64,000 bases of DNA from positions 3,794 to 67,793 of the forward strand of contig CAZVYQ010000010.1 in the NCBI GenBank assembly GCA_964631375.1, written 5' to 3'. The DNA comes from JAAYYM01 sp964631375. GTDB taxonomy: Bacteria; Bacillota; Clostridia; Lachnospirales; Lachnospiraceae. Position 1 is the first letter of the stretch. Each line of letters starts with the position of its first letter. Shown piece by piece: positions 54,863-62,721 of the stretch. The notes below the pieces were generated by a model. The model searched no databases, was not told the DNA's origin, and worked only from the letters and a program-made list of their open reading frames with translations. A program made the translations under genes and the position numbers.

Positions 54863-56515
54863 TCATTTCTCACCCATTGGCTCCAAAAGTTTATGCTTTA
54901 CCTCTAATATTGCTGCAGGTGACATGGACAGTTCATCAACTCCCATCTCCAAAAAGGTCTGCGACAACGACAGATCTGCTGCCAACTCTCCGCAGATTCC
55001 TGTTCGGATACCTGCTTTATGAGAATTCTCAATTGTCATCCTGATCATCCGAAGTACTGCCGGATGATGTGCATCATAGAACCTCTCAAGATTTCTGTTC
55101 TGCCTGTCTACTGCAAGTGTATACTGAGTCAGGTCATTGGTTCCGATACTAAAGAAATCTACCTCTCTTGCAAGTTCCTCTGACATCATGACTGCTGCCG
55201 GAGTTTCGATCATGATGCCAATCTGCGGATCACCTATCTGAACCCTTTCTGCCCTTAGAACACTCTGTACCTCATGGGCAATCTCCTTTGCCCGCTTCAC
55301 TTCCCATAGTGAAGTAATCATAGGAAACATGATGGCAAGCTTCCCATAAGTACTTGCTCTGTACAACGCACGTAGCTGTGTACGGAAGATATCCTCTCTT
55401 GTCAGGCTGATACGGATCGCACGATAGCCAAGTGCCGGATTGTCCTCATGTGCCAGATTAAAATATCCAATCTGCTTGTCCGCACCGATATCCAGCGTCC
55501 TAACAACCACCGGTCTTCCATTCATTCTCTCAACAACGGTTTTATATACCTCAAACTGCTCCTCCTCAGAGGGATAATCAGTTGCCTTGAGGTATAGAAA
55601 TTCACTACGAAACAGTCCGATTCCGTCTGCATCATTCGCAAGTACTGCTTCTATGTCATTGATACAATCAATATTTGCACATAATTTCATTTGCTTTCCT
55701 TGTCTGTTCACCACAGTCTTGCCCTTTAACCTCTGTAACAATTGTTGTTTTCCTGTTTCCTCTCTCTGTTGCTCTTTGTACTGTATCAGAAGTTTCTCCC
55801 ACTCTCCTGTCATTTTTTCTGATTCATATTCTTCCTGAACAAATAAGACACCCTTCATTCCATCTACGATTCCCATGCGGTTATTGAGGCATTTGGGGGC
55901 AGGCACTCCCACCAGTGTCGGAATCCCCATTGTTCGAGCCAGAATCGCTGTATGAGACTGCTGGGAGCCTTGACGCATAACAAAAGCCAGCACCTTGGAT
56001 TTGTCAAACTGTATGGTTTCACTCGGAGTCAGATCATCTGCTACAATGACACATGGTTCGGCGAGGAAATCTCCTGTTGCTATGTGCCCACTCAGTAAAT
56101 CTGTTACACGTTTTGTTAGATCCTTTATATCAGTCGAACGAGTCTTCATATAACCATCATCCATAGCTTCGAAGATTCCGGCAAGCTGTTCTCCCGTCCG
56201 AAAAACTGCATATTCTGCACAGACTTTCTCATCTGTGATCATTTTTCTTACAGACTCTAAAAACCTCTGATCCTCAAGCAGCATTTGATGCACCATAAAC
56301 ACTGCTGCCTCATCTTCACCCACTATTTCCGTTGCCTTCTGATGCATTTTTGTCAACTGATTTCTGGCTTTCGTCCATGCATCTTCAAACCGTTTCAACT
56401 CCTGTTCAATATTTTCGATAGAAATTTTCTCATATACAGTTTTCTGATTCTCTAATTCCACGATTTTTCCAACAGCAATTCCCGTTGAAGCTATCACACC
56501 CGTAAACTCCAGCAT
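54863..56515 (-). CDS. ptsI: PTS enzyme I (phosphoenolpyruvate-protein phosphotransferase)
   Basis: Transfers phosphate from PEP to HPr in sugar uptake. The N-terminal HPr-binding and phosphohistidine domain has the active histidine in SQQSHTAI near residue 188; the C-terminal TIM barrel carries the PEP-binding MIETPAAVMM near 430 and the active cysteine in GICGE near 500. I use ATG 56515 because GAGGTG lies six bases before it, giving 550 residues; a GTG lies three codons further upstream. HPr is not encoded next to it, unlike in most Firmicutes, so the pair is split. Confidence 0.93.
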   Translation of the reverse strand: MLEFTGVIASTGIAVGKIVELENQKTVYEKISIENIEQELKRFEDAWTKARNQLTKMHQKATEIVGEDEAAVFMVHQMLLEDQRFLESVRKMITDEKVCAEYAVFRTGEQLAGIFEAMDDGYMKTRSTDIKDLTKRVTDLLSGHIATGDFLAEPCVIVADDLTPSETIQFDKSKVLAFVMRQGSQQSHTAILARTMGIPTLVGVPAPKCLNNRMGIVDGMKGVLFVQEEYESEKMTGEWEKLLIQYKEQQREETGKQQLLQRLKGKTVVNRQGKQMKLCANIDCINDIEAVLANDADGIGLFRSEFLYLKATDYPSEEEQFEVYKTVVERMNGRPVVVRTLDIGADKQIGYFNLAHEDNPALGYRAIRISLTREDIFRTQLRALYRASTYGKLAIMFPMITSLWEVKRAKEIAHEVQSVLRAERVQIGDPQIGIMIETPAAVMMSEELAREVDFFSIGTNDLTQYTLAVDRQNRNLERFYDAHHPAVLRMIRMTIENSHKAGIRTGICGELAADLSLSQTFLEMGVDELSMSPAAILEVKHKLLEPMGEK

Positions 56516-56560
56516 ACGATGCACCTCATTTCCATGATAATTCCATTTTACCTTCTCCCA

Positions 56561-56607
56561 AGAAAAAAAGAAACATCCTTTATCACCAAATTACGGATAA
56601 AGGATGT
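56561..56607 (-). terminator. Terminator of the PnuC-like gene
   Basis: On the minus strand ACATCCTTTATC and its complement form a 12-bp stem with an 11-base loop, followed by TTC and seven Ts. It lies directly downstream of the transporter stop and before the ptsI start region. Confidence 0.8.
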
Positions 56608-56617
56608 AACAAAAGGG

Positions 56618-57400
56618 TTATGCCTTCACTTCAATTTCCCTCTGCTTAGCTTTCTTAATATATTTTGTCCACTTGATATAGCCGTATGTCGTGTTTGTAA
56701 AGTACCCTGCCTTCAAGACCAATAAAACAAACTGTCCTGATAGAATATTAATCACCGTCTCAAGTGCTGCGCTCAAATACCATGCAATCCACTGTTCTCT
56801 GAAGCGAAACAGGATAAACAGACCATTTGCAATACCTACTGCACTGGCACACGCGTCCAGATATGCCACAATCACCTCTAAGGTTCTGTTTCCGCCAAAC
56901 AAATCTGTCTGAATGCTGAGCCCTGACAGGAAGTATCCCACTCCGATCGTCCAGACAACGATTCCTGTAATGACTGCAACCTCACCCCAGCCGCTCAACT
57001 TCCGTACCTCGGTCAATTCCTTTTCCTCCCGATCCGGATGTTTGTTCCAGTTGATAAAACTAATGATATCGACCGGAAGCCAGAAAAATAATGTTGTTGC
57101 CATTGTCGCAAATCTCGATGCCAGTATAACCAGTGTCACAATCTCTGTAATCTCTACAAAAACCGAAACTATAAAATTCCACTTACTCTGTTTTGAAATC
57201 AGCAACTCACAGAGAATATTGAGAAAGGTATCTAGTAAATACAGTGCCATGATCAGCTTGCCATTCACACCGTTGACATCCTCTTCAGGAAAGATAAATG
57301 CAAAGATAAATGCCAGAATCAAAATACTGAAAAACCACACCTTCTCATATGTAGTAAAGAAATCCCAAAGTCCCTTCGCGCGTTGTCCGATTGTTTTCAT
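56618..57400 (-). CDS. pnuC: PnuC-family vitamin-precursor transporter
   Basis: A 260-residue membrane protein with about seven helices. Near the C-terminus come the WYLSAALE motif (about 207-214), the helix NILSGQFVLL and the ending AGYFTNTTYGYIKW, all typical of PnuC. The family takes up nicotinamide riboside; close relatives carry thiamine or riboflavin, so the substrate is a guess. It has its own promoter and terminator. I looked for an obvious riboswitch in the leader and did not see one. Confidence 0.85.
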   Translation of the reverse strand: MKTIGQRAKGLWDFFTTYEKVWFFSILILAFIFAFIFPEEDVNGVNGKLIMALYLLDTFLNILCELLISKQSKWNFIVSVFVEITEIVTLVILASRFATMATTLFFWLPVDIISFINWNKHPDREEKELTEVRKLSGWGEVAVITGIVVWTIGVGYFLSGLSIQTDLFGGNRTLEVIVAYLDACASAVGIANGLFILFRFREQWIAWYLSAALETVINILSGQFVLLVLKAGYFTNTTYGYIKWTKYIKKAKQREIEVKA

Positions 57401-57455
57401 AACTGCCTCCTCATAAACAAATGTGTCTCTTTTCAGACAAAAACATCCACGTCAT

Positions 57456-57484
57456 ACATTAACATATCCCTGCTGCCATGACAA
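57456..57484 (-). promoter_or_regulatory. Promoter of the PnuC-like gene
   Basis: TTGTCA (57484-57479) and TAATGT (57461-57456), 17-base spacer, 56 bases from the ATG. The leader holds a five-bp hairpin TGTCT/AGACA and a GAGGAGG ribosome-binding site. Confidence 0.5.
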
Positions 57485-57510
57485 GTATTACTCTAATTAC
57501 GAATATGTAA

Positions 57511-57540
57511 GAAGACCCCATTCATACGAATGAGGTCTTC
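57511..57540 (-). terminator. Terminator-like hairpin after the TPR gene
   Basis: GAAGACC and related sequence form a 13-bp stem with a four-base loop and one G-U pair on the minus strand. Only TTACATATT follows, so the T-run is weak. It separates the TPR gene from the PnuC-like gene. Confidence 0.6.
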
Positions 57541-57566
57541 TGTAAATATTTATTCAATCATGATCA

Positions 57567-58058
57567 TTAATATATATCAACCCTCGCTATGCTTCCTACC
57601 AGATAATCCGATGTCAGCATTTGTGAATACTGTTTGTTGAGATCCTCCAAAACCCGAAATGCATCCTCATATTCCTGTTGTGCAAAATAGAGATCTGCAA
57701 GTTCTCGATAAGCAGTCAGATTCACTGCATTAAACGCTATTGCAATTCGATAATTGCTAATTGCCTCTTCATTGATACTCTCTCTGGCAATACCCAGATA
57801 CGCATCCGACAAACCTCTGTCAGCATCAGCATTCTTGCTATCCATATGCAACACTTCCTGATAAACCTTGATTGCCTCAGCATATTGATGCTCCTCCAGA
57901 AGTTCTGCCCCAACCTCATTCATCTGATGTACTTTCTTCCACTCAGAGCGATCAAATAAAACAATTCCAAATGCAATTCCGGCACTTGAAAACACAACAC
58001 CTACAACTGCCATAATCAGCAGCAGGTGTCTTGAACCCCTTATGAATTTCCCCTTCAT
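57567..58058 (-). CDS. Membrane-anchored TPR protein
   Basis: A 163-residue protein with a basic N-terminus, one membrane helix (about 11-34) and then about three tetratricopeptide-like helical repeats with the pattern of Ala, Tyr and Leu (e.g. EEHQYAEAIKVYQEVL near 54, AYLGIARESINEEAI). Such proteins usually act as docking platforms at the outer or inner membrane face. No partner is evident. It has its own promoter at 58136-58165. Confidence 0.75.
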   Translation of the reverse strand: MKGKFIRGSRHLLLIMAVVGVVFSSAGIAFGIVLFDRSEWKKVHQMNEVGAELLEEHQYAEAIKVYQEVLHMDSKNADADRGLSDAYLGIARESINEEAISNYRIAIAFNAVNLTAYRELADLYFAQQEYEDAFRVLEDLNKQYSQMLTSDYLVGSIARVDIY

Positions 58059-58135
58059 TTCCTTCTCCCTTCTTTACGAATTCCCTTTTGTATTACATCC
58101 CCTGTATAACAATTGTATAAAACTAACATATTTAA

Positions 58136-58165
58136 AGAATAGCACATGTAATTCTACCATGTCAA
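58136..58165 (-). promoter_or_regulatory. Promoter of the TPR gene
   Basis: TTGACA (58165-58160) and TATTCT (58141-58136) with an 18-base spacer, 78 bases ahead of the ATG. The remaining intergenic bases up to 58339 are AT-rich and hold only a weak imperfect hairpin, with nothing else I can support. Confidence 0.55.
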
Positions 58166-58339
58166 TACTGAAACACATCGAAAACACTGCTTATTCAATA
58201 TCTTTCCTCAACAGTGTCACCCTTTTTTATCTTATTCTCAGTTACAAAACCATCCTTTCAAAATTCTACAATATATAGATTTATCATAGCATCCAAATTA
58301 GGTCAAGATGACGTCAAATTGATTCGATAATTTATAATT

Positions 58340-59401
58340 TTATTTTTGATTAATAAAGGTTGACCGCTCTACCAAGGATTCTAACAGACTGTCAAATTCC
58401 TTCTCATCTTCCAATCGCTCAAAGGATACTGCATAGGTATAGGTACCGTCTGTCCACCATGCGACCCGTGCATATTCATCTGCGGTCTCTCCCTTGCTCT
58501 CTCCCTTATGAACCGTGATCTCATTCATCGTTACTTCTTCATATTCCACTCCATAATATCCTGTTGTATCCTCTGTCCCCTTGGATGTACGCACACAGGC
58601 CTCTACCTCATCATCATCCTTGCTTTCAAAGTCCAGATCAACCAATGTTTCACCAATTAGGAAAATCTGATCACAATGAAATCCATCCGATTCAGTGAGA
58701 TACAAATATTCAAAGTCAATCTTCTCATCCAGTTCTGGAAAGTTATCATATTCCACCATAGGATTAGGCATGCCGACATTCCTATCTCCCTGAAACTGTC
58801 CACCCGGCATATCAGCTGTGATATTTGTAAGTTCCTTAATCACCCGTTCATTCTCATCCTCGGTCAGTCCGATTGTATCTACAGAATAGGATAAGATTCC
58901 GTCTGTCCACCATGCGCCGAAGCGATCATCTGATTCACCATAGGTAATCATCTGTCCTGATTCTTCCTCTGTCTCATTCATATCGCCCATAAAGGCTGAA
59001 AAGTTCTGTTCTCCCATTCCACTGATGATCAGAATACTCTTCTTGCCATCATCCAGGTCATAGTCAATATTGGCAGTTCCACCTGTTCCGGTAGATGGCT
59101 CAAAACTGATACTCTTGATGGTATAGCCCCAGTATTCCGGAAGAGACAATGCCATATATCCGATTGCTTGATTCAGCTCTTCTATTGTCTGAAAGCTTTC
59201 CGGTGTCTGGACTGCTGCTGCCGCCTGTTCAATCTCCTTCTGAGTCATCCCGGTATCCTGATCCACCTCAGAAGTCTTCTGGCTGTCTACAGTCTCACTG
59301 CTCTGAGCTGTCGGCTCAGAGGTTGATTTCTTAGCTCCACAGCCACATAGGCCTACTACCATTACTGTACACATTAAGATTGCTACCCATCTCTTATTCA
59401 T
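58340..59401 (-). CDS. Secreted lipoprotein of unknown function
   Basis: A lipoprotein with a signal peptide ending in a lipobox L-C-G-C: N-terminal MNKRW, a hydrophobic core and the acceptor cysteine at residue 22. The mature part starts with a Ser/Thr-rich linker, then about 300 residues in two similar halves: both contain a segment with WWTDG and VDTIGL or VSFERL-like strands, so the halves may be repeats of one domain. I choose ATG 59401 because GAGAGGGA lies upstream at the right spacing; the frame is open for 28 more codons. Function unknown. Confidence 0.75.
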   Translation of the reverse strand: MNKRWVAILMCTVMVVGLCGCGAKKSTSEPTAQSSETVDSQKTSEVDQDTGMTQKEIEQAAAAVQTPESFQTIEELNQAIGYMALSLPEYWGYTIKSISFEPSTGTGGTANIDYDLDDGKKSILIISGMGEQNFSAFMGDMNETEEESGQMITYGESDDRFGAWWTDGILSYSVDTIGLTEDENERVIKELTNITADMPGGQFQGDRNVGMPNPMVEYDNFPELDEKIDFEYLYLTESDGFHCDQIFLIGETLVDLDFESKDDDEVEACVRTSKGTEDTTGYYGVEYEEVTMNEITVHKGESKGETADEYARVAWWTDGTYTYAVSFERLEDEKEFDSLLESLVERSTFINQK

Positions 59402-59521
59402 TGTCATTCCCTCTCTTTCATGTTCAGACTCACTCGAATTTCGTGTGATTTCTATCTGTTCTTCTTTTCCTTGTTTCATATACACTTTATACGATGTATA
59501 TTAAAATCCATCACATTTTAG

Positions 59522-61465
59522 TCAGATTTGCTTCTTGCGTCTTCTGATACGTCTGAAGATAAACCAAACAGTCAAAATCAGAAGCAAAACTACACAATAT
59601 AAAGCAATCGACACCTTATTCGGATGCTTCATCAGTTCGATCGGATTCTTGGAATCGATCATTACTTTACGCCCCTGCAGATTTGCATAAGAAGTCGGCA
59701 CCTCGGGAATGCCACTTTCTGATGGCTCAAAGGACTCCAGATAGGTAGCCAGACAATACCACTCCTTTAATTCATCTCCGGTTGCCTGATCGTAAATAAT
59801 GAAATCTTCGTAATCCTGAATCGGTTCGCCATTTGCATCTTTTGGAATGATACTCAGGATTCCCTTTGATTTTTCCCGCACCGATCCAAGCATCTGTACA
59901 CAGTATAACGGTGTCACGATGCGATACAATCGTTCCGGATCCACAGTTGTCAGGCTTCCATCCGGATTTACAACCGATACATCCGTAATGCGGTTTAAAA
60001 TTAACCGGTTAGGATTATACGTCCAACAAATGCCACTCGGATAGAGTTGAGCATTCCCACCCTCCGATATAGAAGCATCAATCTCTGCCACTGCTTCGAG
60101 TTCCTTACCGCTCATCCAAATGCCCACCATAGGATAACCTGCGACTTGATTCGGTCCGATACCCAATGCGCAGACGTCATAAACATCCTTGATTCTGACA
60201 TCTCCAATCGGGACTCGTTCTCTGATCATCCCTTTACCAACAAGTGCAGCGTCAATTGGCTCGCCATTCTCGCCCTCGGCTTGTTTTACACCATAGCAGT
60301 ACGCATCTGCAATCAGATTTGCAAGCGGTTCCTCACCTAGTTTCTTAGTTTCCAGATCATCAATTTTGATAAAATCGACTGTATTATGAGCAATCACCTG
60401 ATTGTATGTATATCCGAATCTGCTCAGATAATCCTGATCAATGTCTGTCTGATAGTCTGTCAATATACTCATGATAGCCTCATCAGCAGCAATTTCCTGT
60501 GTGAGAGGATGGAGTGTATACCCCATCATATCAAATCGTCCGTCTGCTCTGCGCTTAAGATCCAGTTCACCCAGATTGTGACCATAACAGCCACACGAGA
60601 CGATATAAGTGGAACCATGTACAATCGGCTCCTGCAGTGTACTATGTGTATGCCCACTGACAATCACATCGATCTCCGGTACAGCCTTGGCAAGCAATTC
60701 ATCCTCCGACTTCTGCGGATCACTCGAGGTTCCTGAATGGGACAGGCATACGATCATGTCCACATTCTCCTGCCGCAGCTGTTTGACCACCTTCTTAGCA
60801 GTTTTGACTCGATCTTCAAACACAAGTCCGCTTAGTGGTGCATCGTCAGCTGAGTTTTCTCCAAAAATCCCAAAGACACCTATCTTCATATTATTTCTCT
60901 GAATGATTGTATAATCTGATGCCCCATATGCATCCCATGCTTCTTTTAAAGCCAGATTGTCTTCTGTTGTATTCTTTGACCAGTCTACATTAGCAAGCAA
61001 AAGCTTGGGAAGCTGTAGTTCCTCATCTTGTTGCGTTTTTCGTAACGCCGAATAAAGCATCTGTGTCAGTCCCTTCTCCCGATAATCAAATTCATGATTA
61101 CCAAGAGTCGTGGCATCATACTCCAGCTCTCCCAGCATGACGAGTTCCGCTGCCTCCTCCGTAAACAAGGTCTGATACAGCGTTCCCATAGAAAAATCAC
61201 CGGCATCCACCAGAATCGATGTTTCATTTTCCGTTCGCCGCTCATTAAGTAATGTTTCCATTCTGGCGAGCCCATACTTTTCTCCGGTTCCATCATCCTT
61301 CGGAGCAAGATAGGAATGAATATCATGTGAAAAGAGGACAGCAATCTCCTGTTCTCCCTCTGACGCTTGTACATCCGTACCGTGAAACAGAAAAGATATC
61401 AACATCAGAATCAGTATAGAACTTAAGAACTTGATTCGCCATCTTGTCATATTGCCAATTTGCAT
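59522..61465 (-). CDS. Surface 5'-nucleotidase / cyclic-nucleotide phosphodiesterase-like protein
   Basis: A 647-residue exported enzyme of the 5'-nucleotidase family. A signal sequence (about 10-33) precedes the calcineurin-like domain: SHDIHS near 49, DAGDFSMG near 87, LGNHEFDY near 117, SHSG near 239 and SGHTHS near 261. The substrate-binding nucleotidase domain follows from about 340, and a C-terminal helix (about 620-640) with a basic tail anchors it without an LPXTG motif. It likely recovers nucleosides and phosphate outside the cell. Its ATG shares one base with the stop of the regulator remnant upstream. Confidence 0.92.
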   Translation of the reverse strand: MQIGNMTRWRIKFLSSILILMLISFLFHGTDVQASEGEQEIAVLFSHDIHSYLAPKDDGTGEKYGLARMETLLNERRTENETSILVDAGDFSMGTLYQTLFTEEAAELVMLGELEYDATTLGNHEFDYREKGLTQMLYSALRKTQQDEELQLPKLLLANVDWSKNTTEDNLALKEAWDAYGASDYTIIQRNNMKIGVFGIFGENSADDAPLSGLVFEDRVKTAKKVVKQLRQENVDMIVCLSHSGTSSDPQKSEDELLAKAVPEIDVIVSGHTHSTLQEPIVHGSTYIVSCGCYGHNLGELDLKRRADGRFDMMGYTLHPLTQEIAADEAIMSILTDYQTDIDQDYLSRFGYTYNQVIAHNTVDFIKIDDLETKKLGEEPLANLIADAYCYGVKQAEGENGEPIDAALVGKGMIRERVPIGDVRIKDVYDVCALGIGPNQVAGYPMVGIWMSGKELEAVAEIDASISEGGNAQLYPSGICWTYNPNRLILNRITDVSVVNPDGSLTTVDPERLYRIVTPLYCVQMLGSVREKSKGILSIIPKDANGEPIQDYEDFIIYDQATGDELKEWYCLATYLESFEPSESGIPEVPTSYANLQGRKVMIDSKNPIELMKHPNKVSIALYCVVLLLILTVWFIFRRIRRRKKQI

Positions 61466-61644
61466 TATTCTTCCGCCCCATCCATCTTTGTTTTTTTATA
61501 TAAAGAGGCTGTAGTGAATTCAGCCCAACTATAATTAGTCATATATTCCCCCATATAAGAATTCACTGCATTCAGATCACCTCTGATAAAGTTAAAATAA
61601 TCACACTCTACTTTATCCGGATCCAATGCAAGATACTCTAGCAC
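61465..61644 (-). pseudogene. C-terminal remnant of a BTAD/SARP-type regulator
   Basis: The stretch encodes 59 residues that look like the C-terminal end of a bacterial transcriptional activator domain of clostridial response regulators: a DxDKVECDYFNFIRGD block, then AVNSYMGEYM and NYSWAEFT. The frame has a GTG at 61644 and no ATG or ribosome-binding site, and an in-frame stop lies shortly upstream. The rest of such a regulator (receiver, DNA-binding domain) is absent, so this is most likely a decayed gene. Its TAA overlaps the nucleotidase ATG. Confidence 0.6.
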
Positions 61645-61703
61645 TATTCTAACATATTAAGGACGACAAAAATAGGGTAATTATAGAAAATGGTTTAACA
61701 AAT

Positions 61704-61733
61704 AAGAGGAACAAGTTTTCACTCGTTCCTCTT
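61704..61733 (-). terminator. Terminator-like hairpin after rubrerythrin
   Basis: AAGAGGAAC and complementary sequence form about 12 bp (one G-U pair) with a six-base loop on the minus strand, 27 bases past the rubrerythrin stop. The following bases are ATTTGTTAAACC, so the T-run is moderate. The interval 61645-61703 shows nothing further. Confidence 0.55.
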
Positions 61734-61760
61734 TCAAATAAGCATCTATTAAATTTTCAT

Positions 61761-62300
61761 TTACTCAAAGTATCTCTTCAGAAGTCCCTCAAATGCCTTA
61801 CCATGTCTGGCTTCGTCTCGTGCCATCTCATGAACTGTATCATGAATTGCATCCAGATTTGCTGCTTTGGCACGTTTTGCAAGATCAAATTTTCCTGCTG
61901 TTGCACCATTCTCAGCTTCTACTCTCATCTGTAGATTCTTCTTTGTTGAATCTGTTACAACCTCACCTAGAAGCTCTGCAAATTTAGCAGCATGTTCTGC
62001 CTCCTCATACGCAGCCTTCTCCCAGTACATTCCGATCTCAGGATAGCCCTCTCTATGTGCAACACGTGCCATAGCTAAATACATACCGACCTCTGAACAT
62101 TCTCCATTAAAATTGGCACGAAGATCTGCTATGATATCCTCACTGACTCCCTGAGCCACTCCTACTACGTGCTCAGCTGCCCATTGCTTCTCACCACTCT
62201 GTGCTGTAAATTTTGATGCCGGTGCTTTGCATTGCGGACAAAAATCTGGTGCTGCATCTCCTTCATGAACATAACCACATACCTGACATACATACTTCAT
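61761..62300 (-). CDS. Reverse rubrerythrin
   Basis: A 179-residue peroxide-reducing protein of anaerobes. The rubredoxin domain comes first (C5-x2-C8 and C21-x2-C24), and the diiron four-helix domain follows (about 50-179), with iron ligands in the GECSEVGMYLAMA, EEAEHAAKF and DEARHG motifs. The order is the reverse of classical rubrerythrin, as described in clostridia where it responds to oxygen stress. AGAGGAAC precedes the ATG. It lies about 45 bases after the glycyl-radical protein and in the same direction. Confidence 0.94.
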   Translation of the reverse strand: MKYVCQVCGYVHEGDAAPDFCPQCKAPASKFTAQSGEKQWAAEHVVGVAQGVSEDIIADLRANFNGECSEVGMYLAMARVAHREGYPEIGMYWEKAAYEEAEHAAKFAELLGEVVTDSTKKNLQMRVEAENGATAGKFDLAKRAKAANLDAIHDTVHEMARDEARHGKAFEGLLKRYFE

Positions 62301-62346
62301 ACTCTGTTCCTCTCTTTCTCTTATTCTGATTTATGATACCGTATCA

Positions 62347-62589
62347 TTACATAGCTCCATGAAATGTTCTGGAGATCACATCATTTTGCTGCTCAGGTGT
62401 TAATTTGATGAAATTAACTGCATATCCTGATACTCTTATTGTCAACTGAGGATAATTCTCTGGATGCTTCTGTGCATCTAATAACGTATCACGATTGAGT
62501 ACATTGACATTTAAATGATGTCCGCCTTCTGTTACATATCCATCCAGCATTGTTACAAGATTCTCTACCTGTGCTCCATTTGCTCTCAT
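62347..62589 (-). CDS. Stand-alone glycyl-radical domain protein (GrcA-like)
   Basis: An 80-residue protein equal to the C-terminal part of pyruvate formate-lyase. It holds the glycyl-radical loop RVSGYAVNF with G55, preceded by the HHLNVNVLN block and followed by LTPEQQNDVISRTF. In Escherichia coli the 127-residue GrcA replaces the oxygen-damaged end of pyruvate formate-lyase; the role here would be the same, but the substrate enzyme is not in the window. AAGGAGG lies before the ATG and the gene has its own promoter. It appears intact, not a fragment with frameshifts. Confidence 0.85.
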   Translation of the reverse strand: MRANGAQVENLVTMLDGYVTEGGHHLNVNVLNRDTLLDAQKHPENYPQLTIRVSGYAVNFIKLTPEQQNDVISRTFHGAM

Positions 62590-62643
62590 AATGATTCCTC
62601 CTTGTTATTTTTAATATTGATAACTATTACTGTTTTCATATAT

Positions 62644-62672
62644 AATATAACACCAGGATACAGATTTGTCTA
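62644..62672 (-). promoter_or_regulatory. Promoter of the glycyl-radical protein gene
   Basis: TAGACA (62672-62667) and TATATT (62649-62644) with a 17-base spacer. The spacer is part of the terminator hairpin at 62650-62683, so the two sites overlap. Confidence 0.55.
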
Positions 62673-62683
62673 TACCCTGGTGT
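62650..62683 (-). terminator. Terminator of the sugar transporter operon
   Basis: On the minus strand ACACCAGGGTATAGA and its complement form a stem of about 15 bp (two G-U pairs) with a CAAA loop. TATATTATATA follows, giving a moderate T-rich end. It lies about 40 bases after the permease stop. Confidence 0.6.
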
Positions 62684-62721
62684 GTATTTAATTCAATACA
62701 ATATTCCTATTTTACTTAAGA

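Noticed and set aside
54441..55022. 193-codon plus-strand ORF crossing uppP and the ptsI end
   Set aside because: It overlaps two well supported genes on the other strand and shows no recognisable domain or ribosome-binding site.
57401..57510. Possible riboswitch in front of the PnuC-like gene
   Set aside because: Only a five-bp hairpin is visible; I find no TPP, NAD, FMN or preQ1 consensus and the leader is short.
58141..58339. Imperfect ACACTG/CAGTGT hairpin downstream of the lipoprotein gene
   Set aside because: Only six base pairs with a long loop and no firm T-run; too weak to annotate as a terminator.
62590..62643. Fur- or PerR-like box near the glycyl-radical gene
   Set aside because: TAATA and AATATTA elements give only partial symmetry, which AT-rich DNA often shows by chance.
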